Positions 14,301 to 26,357 of a DNA stretch of 64,000 nt are shown piece after piece. The translations under genes and the position numbers were made by a program. A model generated the notes under the pieces. That model ran no database searches. It had not been told where the DNA came from and saw nothing but the letters and a program-made list of their open reading frames with translations. This DNA is from Letharia columbiana (Eukaryota > Ascomycota > Lecanoromycetes > Lecanorales > Parmeliaceae), in assembly GCF_014066305.1 (NCBI RefSeq), contig NW_023501148.1, positions 124,001 to 188,000 on the forward strand, given 5' to 3'. How positions within the stretch are numbered: the first letter of the stretch is position 1; each line of letters opens with the position of its first letter.

Positions 14301-15220
14301 ACTATAATAAATATACTATTATATTTTTATAAATTAAATTAATATTTCTAATTACGAAGCTTATTTTATAAGATAAAAAGAAAATTATTATTATTATTCT
14401 CGCTATTATTCGATTTAATAATATTAAATCTTTTTAATAATATATTTATAGAATTAAGTTTTCTCTTATAATATTTAATTATAAAGTTAAATATAGCTAA
14501 TTTCTTAATCTAGCGAATCTACTTCGTATTAAGCTCTTTTATTATTATAAAATAATATAAATTATTATAATTTAAGATTATATAAATAAGATATTTATTA
14601 TCTTATAAGTAATATCTCTAATTCTTAAAGCTTAGTATAATTATATAGAGCTTCTTATTATATATATTCTAGCGAGGCTTAATATCTTTAAATTTATAGC
14701 TAGAAAAAGTAATAAGATATTATTATTTATTTTCGCTTAGTTAATTAAATATACTATCTATATCTATATTAAAAGTATTAATCTCTATAATAAGCGATAC
14801 TTTCTAATTATAATATTTTAGTATAAATATAATAATAAATACTCGCTTAAGTATTTTAAAAGTCTTATATACTTTTTTATTAAATACGAAGAGTAATCTA
14901 ATCTCGCTTTTCTTCGCTTCTTAAATTAAATTTATTAAAAATATAGCTATCTATAAAAAGCCTTATATAAATTATTAATAAAAGTCTATAAATCTTAGAA
15001 AGATTAAGATATTCTTAGTAGATTTTAATTTTAATTATTTAATAATAATCTTAATACGCGATAACTTTATTTAAATACTACGCTAATCTATTAAGAATAT
15101 TAAAAAAATAATCTTATTATAATTAAAAGTATATTTCGATAGCTTTATATAAAGTCGATACTTTAATAATACGCGTAGTATTTTATATATATACTTTTAA
15201 TATAATTCTTTTATTTCGAA

Positions 15221-15250
15221 ATAGATTAATATATTATCTAAGTATATTAT
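15221..15250 (-). pseudogene. pol: Gypsy reverse transcriptase active-site box (mutated)
   Basis: Read on the minus strand this gives IIYLDNILIY. The second aspartate of the YxDD catalytic pair is asparagine here, the change expected from G-to-A mutation of GAT. Flanking residues upstream (INxxIxFQTYINK-like) and downstream (a run resembling KLSKYTFN, then FLIDxRxI) fit the gypsy family order. Confidence 0.85.
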
Positions 15251-17726
15251 ATAAAAGATATCGATATATAACTTAAATACTTTATTTATATAAGTTTAAA
15301 AGATTATAGAGATATTTATAAGGCTAAAAGATATTATTTAATATTTAAATTAGTTATAGCAAGTTTAAAAAATAATTTTTTACTTATCTTTCTTTTATAC
15401 TTATATTCTATAATATATATTATAAATATTAATTTTAATAAAATACTTCGTATATATAAATCTTTTTAAAGTCTTTAAAAATAATAATAATAAGTAATTA
15501 TTCTTAATAGTTATCTTATTAAACTCTCGATAATTAATATATAATTATAGCGAGTTATTTAATTTTTTAATAAATAATACTAGCGAGCTAATCTAACTAA
15601 TTAAGAATTAAATTTACTTTTTTTTAAGCGTAATATCTAGATAATTTTTAATCGCTACGAGTTTATTATATAATATATTATAAATCGAATTATTTTTAGA
15701 TAGCTTTTTAGATAGTAAGTCGATTAAATACTCGATTTAATTATATATATTAAGACTATTAAATAACTCTTCTAAAAAGACTTTTAATAGATCTTTAAGT
15801 TATTTAAATATATTAAAGTTATCTAGCTACGTAATATTATATTATATAACTTTATTATAATTATTTTTATTATTTTTAAATAGAATCTAATATAAAAAAA
15901 TAATAAATACTTATTTTAAATTATATATAATTACTATATTAATTAATAACGTAAATTACTTTATATTTATTATTATAATATCTATTTATATTTTATTATT
16001 TATAAAAAAATCGCGATAGATTTAAAACTACTCGCGTTAATAAATATTTAGATCGATATTATAGATTTAAGAGAAATTAAGAATAAAATTATATTCTTAT
16101 ATATTTATAATATATATCTTTAAGATTTACTCTTACTTTTTTTCTCGACTATTCGCGAGATTAAAAATTAAATTATAATTTTTATATAAGAATATTTAAT
16201 AATTATTAATAGTATATATTATTATTAACGCGTATTTAGATTTAGAAATTTATATCTTTTTAATAAAAGATTATAATATAAAGATTTTCTCGCTATCGAT
16301 ATCTATTAAGATAGTTATCTTATACTTTTTATTTAATATAATAATTTTATCTTTTAATAATAGAGAGCGAGATTATCGTTTAATTAATAGCGTATTTAAT
16401 ACTATAATAATAAGTATTAAACTTTATCTTTTCTCTTATCTAATCTATAATTATATACTTTATTATCTATAATATAATTTAAATACTTAGAAAAATTCTT
16501 ATAATATTCTAGCTATTTATAATTATAGTATTATATCTTAATAAGAGATATCTTAAGCTTAATATAAGAGTTATTATCTTTAAATTTAATTCGCTTAGGC
16601 TTTTAATCTTATAACGCTAAGAAGAATAAACTCTTCTTTTAATCTTATTAATTCTTTATATATTATCTCTTAGACGTAGCATACTATTAATTACCATTTT
16701 TCTAATTACTTATTTTATTACTAAAGTTAATTTTACTTAAAATAGAGAGCTCTTTTATTTTTTATAATCTTTACTTTATATTTTAATATTTTAATATTAA
16801 TATAATATAGATAATAGATTAAATAATCTTCTTTATAGCTTTTAAAGAAATTTTCTCTATTATTTTATCTTATAGATCTTTTATATATTTTAAATTAATT
16901 ATATAGCAATCTTATTATAATTAGAATATAGTAAAATAATTATTAAAGCTAGCTATCGACTATATATCTCTTATTATTACTTTAATTAATTAGTAACTTA
17001 TATTATAAAACTTAATAATTAAATTATAAACTTAATTTAAATACTATTTCTTATATTTCTTTTAGATAAATTCCTCGATATCGTATAATATCGTATCTCT
17101 AATATTTCTCTAGATCTATTTTTTAATATTTACTAAGAGAATAAAAGACTAGCGAGTCTTTTCTTCGTTTATATAAAAATTAATATAAGATATTAAAGCG
17201 ATAAAATTATTATAGTCTTAAAGAAATATAATTATCGAGTTATAGTTATTAAAATACTATATATTAAATATTTTAATAATACTTATCTTTTTATAACTTA
17301 AATTATAATAATAATTATCGCTATATTTATAGCGATATTTTTATATATTCTATATTTCGATTAATTTAAATTTTTTAATAACTAATTACTTCTTAATATT
17401 AAACTCTAGAAGTTAATAATATTAAACTTAAATTAAGTCTATAAAATAAAAATCTTTATTTATAAATAAAGAATTATTAGATATAACGCTTTAGCGATTA
17501 TTATTTCCGTTAATAGTATTATTAGAATTTCTATTAATATTAAGATTAATATTATAATCGCTTAATTATATAATAGACGTATTCTAATAAGAGTCGTCTA
17601 CTAAGTTAAAAATATTATTAATAAATTATAATAAAATATTTCTACTTCGTAAATTAATAAAATTAACTCGCGAGTTACTTATTATAGCTAAACTAGATAA
17701 CTTTATATAAATAAAGTTATTAAAAC

Positions 17727-17981
17727 TATAAGATAATAAGATCTCTTTTAATAAAACTACGTAGTAGCTATATAATTATAAGATTTAAATATATAGTTAA
17801 TAGAATAGATAGATTAGTTACTAAATAAACTAATAACTAAAAAAAAAAAGAAGAAAGAGAACTTATAAATATTTAAGACTTTATTAAATATATTAGATAC
17901 TCGCTTTAGCTATATAGCTTATAATCTAATAAGCGACGTAAGTAAGTTTATTAATTCGCTTTAAGTACTTTTACTCTTATA
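17727..17981 (-). repeat. 5' LTR of the minus-strand gypsy element
   Basis: Direct repeat of 11046-11302, followed by CTTAA. The short length difference reflects an A-run around 17838. Confidence 0.88.
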
Positions 17982-18068
17982 CTTAATTAAATAATTTTAT
18001 TTTACTTATTTTTAAATTATTAAAAAAGTTTTTAATTATAAAGTTATTATAATTAAAGTAATTATAAA

Positions 18069-18223
18069 TATTACGATACGCTAAGATCTTATCTCGATTC
18101 TAGAACTAGAGCTATCTAGCGTAAGCTTAATATTATATATATCTACTCTATAGATATATAGAATAATTAATAGTCTTTTACACCACACATCAAATTATAA
18201 CATAGTTATATTGTCTCCTAACA
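18069..18223 (+). repeat. Left LTR of the miniature element (outer part RIP-mutated)
   Basis: Aligns base for base with 18954-19107. The outer ~110 bp differ from the right copy almost only by C-to-T and G-to-A changes (GGTACGCCAAGG has become GATACGCTAAGA). From CACCACACATC onward it is unmutated. Confidence 0.85.
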
Positions 18224-18418
18224 ATATGATAACAACACCTAAAGATCATTCAACAGGCGTCTATTAAGTTATTTTGCTCCCACACCAGTTGCCTACTTCT
18301 CCCCTAGGACCCCACCTACCTCAACACCAAGTACGCTCCTACACCAGTACTCACAGTCCCACGAGTCGCTACACGACCCCACCGTCCACTAAGCGATCCT
18401 TTTGATAGGCCAGTCGCT

Positions 18419-18859
18419 ATGCCTCTCAACAGCAGCCCTATTCCCGGCTTCTCAGCAGAGCAAGTCCGCTCCATTACCAAGCTCATAGAAGACGTGCTCG
18501 ACAAGGCACTTGACAAGCGATTTGGACCACTGCAGCCACAGCAAAAGCAAGCAGCCATTCCGCCAAAGCCGGCACAGCCACCGAAGCAGGAACAAGAGCA
18601 TAGGCCATTGCAACAGGCAAATGTGGAGAAATCTACGGAGAAGACTATGGAGAAGAACAAGAGCACGGACAGCAGCAGTCCTATTCAAGCGGGCACACTC
18701 TCCATAATTCCACACCAGGCCACTATGCATGAATGCGGAGAACCTACCCCTCGCCTCAGCAGTACTCCACTTTCTACCTCGCTTCTCGCCTCTCAACTCG
18801 CCTCTCCGCTCGGCTACATTCGATTCGCGAAGGATATGGAGGCTATAGGCCAAGGATAG
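18419..18859 (+). CDS. Gag-like protein of the miniature LTR element, 146 aa
   Basis: Starts at the ATG of MPLNSSPIPGFSAEQVR, about 195 bp inside the left LTR, and stops at TAG 18857. The first ~40 residues form a hydrophilic amphipathic helix (SITKLIEDVLDKALDKRF). They are followed by a Gln/Pro-rich linker, a Glu/Lys/Thr-rich tract beginning LQQANVEKSTEK and a Ser/Leu-rich tail. No protease, integrase or reverse transcriptase motif is present. The LQQAN-E-TEK tract matches words encoded by the tandem units of family A (for example 58071-58271, minus strand). It is best seen as the N-terminal remnant of a gag whose partner genes were lost. Overlapping frames on both strands are ignored as shadows. 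Confidence 0.55.
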   Translation: MPLNSSPIPGFSAEQVRSITKLIEDVLDKALDKRFGPLQPQQKQAAIPPKPAQPPKQEQEHRPLQQANVEKSTEKTMEKNKSTDSSSPIQAGTLSIIPHQATMHECGEPTPRLSSTPLSTSLLASQLASPLGYIRFAKDMEAIGQG

Positions 18860-18953
18860 GTGTACAAGTATGAACATAGGGACGGCGCATGCTTGATGTA
18901 GCTATCCAGGAATGCCACGAGGACGTGTCTTTTTTCATTCTTTGTGGGCATGT

Positions 18954-19107
18954 TGTCACGGTACGCCAAGGCCTTGCCTCGGCCTAGGGCTAGGGCTACC
19001 TAGCGTGGGCTTGGCACCACACATATCTGCCCTGCAGACACATAGAATAATCAACAATCTTTTACACCACACATCAAATTATAACATAGTCACCTTATCT
19101 TCTAATA
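18954..19107 (+). repeat. Right LTR of the miniature element (unmutated)
   Basis: Begins TGTCACGGTACGCC. It keeps CG, CA and TG except over the last few bases (CTAATA for CTAACA). It is followed by the ATAAA target duplication. Confidence 0.85.
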
Positions 19108-20169
19108 ATAAAGATCTTCGATATAATTATATATATTAATACTCTAATAAATATTTAAAAAATATTTATCTTTTTAAATTATATTAAATTATTATTAAAA
19201 AGATTTAATCTATTAAAATTTAATAGTTTATATTATATAGATTATTAAAATCTTTTATAAAGATATATATAAAGAAAATAATAAAGTTAAAAAATAAGAG
19301 AAGATTAATAAAGAGATTATTATATTACTTAAAATTCTTTTAATTATTAAAAAATTTAAAAAGTTAGAAATTTAAATTTATTTAAAGAAGTAAAGAGAAA
19401 TAAATCTTAAGAAAATAAATTTAAAAGCTTTTAATACTCTTAAATATTTATAAATATTTATATTTTATTAATATAGATCGCGATTATAGAATAATAATAA
19501 AATTAAATATATTTATAAATAAGTTAAAGTATTTTTTTAAATAAAGTTATATATATTATTAATATTATATTTAAAGTATTTAAAAGAATAATAAATCGTA
19601 TAATACTATTAAAAATAATAGAATATTTATTCTCTCGCGATACTATTATATAATCTTTATAATTAAAATTAATAAATACTTAGAATATTTATTATCTAGA
19701 AATTATTAAATTATTAAATATAAAAAATACTATTTACTTTATACTTATTTAAAGCTTCTTATTAATAAATAAATAAAATATAAATAAAGAAATTAATAAA
19801 TAGTAGAAAATAGTAGAAAATAAAGAATATTAGTTGATATAGCTACTATTTATAGAAATTTAAATAAATATAAAATTATAGATTATATTTATTACGAATT
19901 TCTTTACTAGACGTCTCGATTAGACTTAATATCTTAATACTATAATACTATAAAGACTTCTTCTACTATAGATCTATATAATTTATTAATTATTATATTA
20001 TATATATATTATTTATATATATAATTTTACTTAGAATTATTTTCTTAATAATATTTAATTAAAGTTAATAAAGTTATTAATATAATATTTATTTATATAA
20101 GAAGTAATAGATATATATAAAAGATATTATAAGATATAAGTTATAGTTTTTAAATATTAATATATTTAA

Positions 20170-20240
20170 AAGAATAAGTATAAGAGTAAAAGTATTTAGA
20201 GCGAATTAATAGACTCGCTTATATTACTTATTAGACTATA
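20170..20240 (+). repeat. Fragment of the gypsy LTR in opposite orientation
   Basis: GTATAAGAGTAAAAGTATTT and the following GCGAATTAATAGACTCGC are the reverse complement of the end of the LTR at 17727-17981. This marks another, broken copy of that gypsy family. Confidence 0.7.
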
Positions 20241-21601
20241 TAATTACTTTTAAAGTAAATAATATAATTTTTCTTAGTAATAAGAATATTATATTAAATC
20301 GATTATTTTAAAAGCTAGATAATAAGAGATATAGTTTATTTAAGATAATAGATCTCGTAGAAATCTTATATTTCTTAAAGCTTTTAGTAAATATAAAGAT
20401 CTATAATATCTTTTATTTTAATCTCTTAACTCTTATATCGATAAATTCTCTATTTATATAAATTAAGTCTTTATCGAAGTATATTACTATCGAAAGCCGA
20501 ATTAAATAATTAGTAAAGAAGATTCTCGTCTTTAAATTTATTAACGATTCTCTTAAATAGATAATTTTAATAAGAATCTTAAATAATATACTTCGAATAA
20601 TAGCGAGTTTAAAGATTATTAAGATATAATTAATAATATTTATAAATAATACTTATAAGTAGCTTACTAGCGTTAAATGGCTTAGATATCGTATTCTTAA
20701 ACGAATTAAAACTATTCGATATTTTATAACGAGTTTATTTTCTTATATTTATAAAATAAATTTTAAATCTATATTACTTTATAACGATCTTATATTAAAT
20801 TTATTAAGTTAACTCTTCTTATTAATATAACTTCTAATATATTCTAAAACTATATTAAGTTATACGCGAATCTTATTATCGTTATTATTAAGTATAATTA
20901 ATATCGACTAAATAACTTATTATAAAGAGACTTATTTTAATATAATTTAATATTAAATTAAAGTTTAGCGTTTATAATTTAATTTAATTCGAGATTTCTT
21001 AATTAATTAACTCGTACTATTTTATTAATATTCTTTATACTAAAATATTAACTTAAGAATTATTATTACTTATTAAAATACTTATAATTATTACTCGTTT
21101 ATTACTCTATTAATTTCTTTTAAATTAAGATTTTTATATTTATTATATCTCTAATTAAAAATAATATTAATTTAGAGATTAAGATATAAACTCTTATTAC
21201 TTATATTATTATTAAGAAATATTAAAATATTAAAGATCTTAAATATTAAAAGTTCTTTATTATTTTATTAATTTTTAAGCGAGCGTATATATATACTATT
21301 TCTATTACTCTTTTACTTATTAATTATAAAAGTATAATTCTATAAGAGAGAGAATAGTATTATAAGCGTACTTTATATTTCTCTTAATATATTATTTAAC
21401 TCTATAGTCTATTAAGGCCTAGCGTATCTTAATAAAGATATTTACTATTATTTAATATCTTTTATTTATATAATTATTCGATATCTAATTATCTTATTTA
21501 ATATATCTATATAAATTTTATATTTATATTCGTTTTAATAAGAGCGATTTAATATAAACGTATTAAAACGTATTACGTAATTATATATATAATCGCTAAG
21601 A

Positions 21602-21681
21602 GTTATATAATTCGAATTTTAATACTTTTCTTTATATATATGTTATATAATTCGAATTTTAATACTTTTCTTTATATATAT
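21602..21681 (+). repeat. Exact 40-bp tandem duplication
   Basis: The 40 bases 21602-21641 are repeated without change at 21642-21681. The junction creates a TG, a dinucleotide otherwise nearly absent here, which dates the duplication after RIP. Confidence 0.85.
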
Positions 21682-23106
21682 TCTCTTATAAGCGAAATTT
21701 AATAAATATAAAGTTTAATATTAATAGATTTAAAATTAAATAGATAAGATAAAATAACTTAATCGATTTTTATTAGATTAATTATTAAAGTAAGATTAAT
21801 ATTAAATAATTAAAGTAAAGTTTAAGTTAAATAATTAAAGTAAGTTAATATCGAGTAATTAAAGTAAAATTAATATTAAATAATTAAGATAAATTAATAT
21901 TAAATAGCTAGCGTAAAAATATACTTCCTTTCTTTATATTCTCTATATTTCTACTCGCTTATACGAATAAAAGTAAAAAATCGAAATTTAAAAACGATTA
22001 TATTAAATTATAGCCTCTACTTAAATATAATTTAAATTCCACTTTTTATTAAAAAGCGATTTTTTAAAAAAATTGTTTTTAGATAATTTAGTATATATTA
22101 AAACTCGATTAAAGTAAGATTAAAAAATATATATAGAAATAATTAAAATAATAAAAAGATTTTTTTTAGCTATATATTATCGATTATAAAATTCCCGCGA
22201 AGATTATTTTAGATAACTAATTTTTAATAATAATAATTAATAATAATAATTTAAAGATATAATATTTAAGATATTAATAATAAATAAATATAAATTCTTT
22301 AAAAGAGCTTTAAAAATTTTAATAATAATAGCGATAATAGCGTTAAAGAAATAGCTATTTCGATATAAAATAACGAGTTTATAGAGTATTAAGTTTAATA
22401 TAGTAATTTAATAAGTAACTTAAATCGATTATTCGTAATATAAAAATTAATAAAATAAATTCTTTTAAGTAAACGACTTTCTTATATTAAGATTATTAGA
22501 TAATAGTAAGATTATAAATAATATTTTAGCTTAATAAGTTAATAAAATTTTTTAAACTTATTTTTATTAAGAGTCTTAATAAGATTATTAATTATTTATT
22601 AATTAATAAGAATATAGTCTAAAGCGACGTTTCTAGCGATAATTTATTTCTATATATAATAATATTAAATATTAATATATTTAATATAAATATGAAATTA
22701 AAAATTTCTAATTAATATTATAGCATTTTAATTATTATAAAAAATAATAATTATTTATATTTATTTATTATTAAAAGTAAGTTAATCTAATAAATCGCGT
22801 AATTAAATTACTTTTTTAATAATTTATATTTAATTAATATATTTAATTTTATAAATTAAGAGTATTATAATAGATTATTACTTCGATAATTAATTAATAA
22901 CCTCGCTATTAATATTAAATATATATTTAAATATAAAGTAATAAATATCTTAATTATTAATTTAATTAATATAATTATAATTATTTAAAATTTTTAAATT
23001 TTCTTTAAAAATAAATTAATAATTAATAATTTATTTAAAATAATAAAAGATTCGCTTAATCGCTTTTTAATAAACTTTATTAAAATTAAAATTATACTAA
23101 AATATT

Positions 23107-23160
23107 ATTAAAATCTTATTAAAATCTTATTAAAATCTTATTAAAATCTTATTAAAATTA
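23107..23160 (+). repeat. 11-bp AT-rich tandem array
   Basis: Unit ATTAAAATCTT repeated about five times with no variation. Confidence 0.85.
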
Positions 23161-23451
23161 TAAATATAATATCTAATCTTATATTAAGTATTATATATAT
23201 TAATAATTTTATTATTAATTAATACTTAATATAAAAAACTTCGAAAATCTAGAAATTTTCTTTAAATATTTAATATCTTTTAATATTTATAAAAGTAGAT
23301 ATATTTTTAAATTTCTATATATTATATTTAATAAGAAACTTTTTAATATATTCTATTTAATTAAATTAAATAATATAATTAATATAATTTTTAATAATAA
23401 TTATATTTAAATAATAGATATATAAATTTAAATTAATTATTTTAAAGTTAT

Positions 23452-26325
23452 TATTACGTTTATTTTTCTTATAAATATATTCTTAATATATTACTTAGCT
23501 CTATAGTTTAATATCTTAATAAAGATATCTTTTATTATATTATATTTTCTTTCTATATATATAATTCGATAGTCTTATTATTTTAATTTTATTTTATTTA
23601 TATAATATATCTCTATACTAGTTTTAATATTATAATAAAACTTCTTTATATTTCTCTCGACGAAGAAAATTAACTAGTTCTTTACTTTTTATTTAAAATA
23701 AGTAATCGAGCTTAATAAAGAAAACGCTAGATATTTCTATTATATAGAAAACCTTTTATATATTATTCGAAAGAATCTATCTTAGATAATTTATATTATT
23801 AATAATAGTTTAATTTATCGAAAAACGAGTTCTCTATATTAAAAATAAGATATCGTTCTTCGTCTACTCGCCTCTTTATAATAACTTTATAATAATAAAA
23901 AAAACTCTCTAGACGAAGTAATATTATTCGATAGAGTTATATTCGAAGTATTTAAAATCTATACGACGATCTAATTAATTAAGAAATAGATATATTAAAA
24001 TCTCGTAAATAAATAATATTATTTTAGACGTTATAATTAAAATTTAATTCTTAATATAGAGATCTATTATCTCTCTCGACTTATATATATCTTTATAATA
24101 TTAAAACTCTAGAGATCTCTTCGCTTTATCTTTATTTATATTTAATATATTATAAATTTTAACTTAAATTTATCTATATTAATATTAAGATATCTTTCTT
24201 TATATCGTTAATTATCTATATATCGTAATTACTCTTATCTTATATATAACGATTTATATAGAAGATATTTATCTTTTAACTTATCGTTACTTCGTATATT
24301 ATATATATAGCGATTTCTATTTACTAAAGACCTTTATTAATAATATTATAAAATATTAAATAGCTAAAATTCGTCTAATATTTTAACTTCTTCTTCTTTA
24401 TAGAAGATATTAGAATAATAAAAAGAGATATAAGATTAAAACTCGACTAGTATCTCTACTCTTTTATTCTTATTCTTACTTTTACTAATATTACGAGATT
24501 TTAAAATATTAAGATTATATTAATATTAATTAATCTCGCTATAGATAGTTAAATAGTTATTTAATATTAGACTTTAAGATTTACTTATTTTTAATATTAT
24601 TAATATTAATATTTTATTTAATAACTAGAAATTAAGAATATAGAATAAGCTAAGTTATAATAATAATTATTATCTTTTAAAGATTTTTAAAATTATTTAT
24701 ATTATAATATAGTTAAAAGAAGAAGCTATTAAATATATAATACTTAGATAATAATAATATCTCTATTTCTTAATTAACGATCTTCTTAATTACTTATCTA
24801 GCTTCTATAAGATATTATTAGATATTATTTATTACGCGTATCTTTATACTTATTAAATAATTAAATAAAATAAAAAGTTATTCTCTAAGTTCTATATAAA
24901 GTTTATAAAATATATCGAATATATATATAAATATATATATATATCGACGAAATTATAAAAGAATATCTAATATTAGATATTAAAGATAAGTTAAGTTATC
25001 GTCTATAAAATACGCTTTAAATATATTCTAAACTATTATTATTAGAATTAAAGAAATATCTAATCGATATAAATTATTATTTTCGAGTCTTAAATAAAAT
25101 AAAATAAAAAAGTAAAGATATTTATTAAATAATATATTAAAGCGAGAATTAAAGATATAAGTAGATTATATAATAAATATACTATTATTTCTTACTCTAA
25201 TTTAGAGAAATATAGATAATAGATATAAATATATAAATATATTAGATCTATAAATAATATAGTTATAAGAACGCGTTAACTTTATAAATATAGTCGAAAT
25301 TAGTATAGACTCGATAATATCTCGAATATAGTATTTTTAGATAAATTAAAATTATTCGATATCTTTAGAATAGCCTTATTTTTTTATTCGAAAATCGATT
25401 TCGTAGGTCTATCGTTTTATATTAGACTTATTAAGTAAGCTTCTCTTATTATTATATATCTAAAGGGCTTTCGAATTATAATACGTTATCTATAAATCTT
25501 ACTATCGCCGTTAATAGTCTTAATCGATATCGACTAAATAATATTCTATAAAGAAACTTATATTAGAATTATTTAATAATTATTTAAAGTTTTAGCGCTT
25601 ATAACTCGATTCGACTTAGAAATAACTAATTAATTAAATCTTATTATTTTATAAATTTTCTTATAATTATAAAAATAAGTATTAAATAGCTATTTAATAT
25701 TAGACTACGTTTTTAATTACTATTTATTTAATTCTTTATAGATCTTTATTAAATCGAAGATCTTTAATACTTTAATAAAGTGCTATTAACGATACGCTAG
25801 CGAAATCTTCGAAATACGATATTACTATCGTCGTCGTCGTCGAAGAAAAATACTAAAATAGTCTAATATAGTATATTAAAAATTCTTATTTTTAATTAAT
25901 TTTTAACGATTAATTAGATTATAATATACGCGTAATTCTTTTAAAAAACTATAATAAGAAAGTTAAAGAAGAGTTTAGAGAATCTTATTAATACGTAGAT
26001 AAGATATATTCTATATCTTTTAATTCTCTAAAGAACTCTTAGTAAATCTTCTCTAGTTAAGGTCTATAGAGATTATAAATATTTAAAGAAATAGAATAAG
26101 TAATAGACGTATATCTTCGATCTATTAGCTATAAAGACTATAGCTCTTTAAGAGAGAAAAGTATTATTATAAAGATATTCTTAATATATTATTTAATTCT
26201 ATAGCCTAGTATCTTAACGAAGATATCTTCTATTATATTATATCTTCTTTCTATATATATAATTTAATAGTCTTATTATTCTATTTATTTTACTTATATA
26301 ATATATCTCTATACTAGTTTTAATA
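23452..26325 (+). mobile_element. Possible short LTR element bounded by direct repeats
   Basis: Direct repeats at 23452-23629 and 26162-26325 share CTCTATACTAGTTTTAATA at their right ends and a GATATCTT-containing core. Related segments occur at 21350-21520 and 36417-36580. Starts read TATTA and ends TTTTAATA, compatible with mutated TG...CA ends. I found no matching target duplication, and the 2.5-kb interior holds no readable domain. The pairing could be two separate elements rather than one. Confidence 0.4.
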
Positions 26326-26357
26326 TTTTTTAATACTCTAAATTTTTATCCTATTAA

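Larger units (their letters stand above)
11046..17981 (-). mobile_element. Full-length RIP-dead Ty3/gypsy retrotransposon
   Basis: The element is 6,936 bp and bounded by direct LTRs of 257 bp (11046-11302) and 255 bp (17727-17981). It is flanked by the 5-bp target duplication CTTAA at 11041-11045 and 17982-17986. Reverse transcriptase is readable on the minus strand at about 14990-15350 despite stop codons. The catalytic box reads IIYLDNILIY, where YLDDILIY is expected, and is followed by residues matching the gypsy stretch before RNase H. So the 5' LTR is the right-hand one. LTR ends read TATAAG...CTTATA, as expected if TG...CA ends were RIP-mutated. No frame is intact, so it cannot move by its own proteins. 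Confidence 0.88.
18069..19107 (+). mobile_element. Miniature LTR retroelement (TRIM-like), mostly unmutated
   Basis: A 1,039-bp unit with direct terminal repeats of 155 bp (18069-18223) and 154 bp (18954-19107), flanked by ATAAA on both sides (18064-18068, 19108-19112). The right repeat begins TGTCACGGTACGCC and the left repeat ends CTCCTAACA, giving TG...CA ends. The interior is too short for reverse transcriptase or integrase and holds only a gag-like frame. It is therefore a non-autonomous element. Unlike its neighbours it keeps abundant CA/TG; only its outer edges are RIP-mutated. Confidence 0.85.
19113..23451. repeat. RIP-degraded retroelement sequence, class uncertain
   Basis: AT-rich with stops in all frames. 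The part 20640-21100 is homologous, in the same orientation, to 25250-25700. The part 21350-21520 resembles the LTR-like segments at 23452 and 26162. This suggests two copies of one retroelement family in direct order. I could not read a diagnostic domain. A ~28-bp AAT-rich repetition occurs at 21750-21905. Confidence 0.45.
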
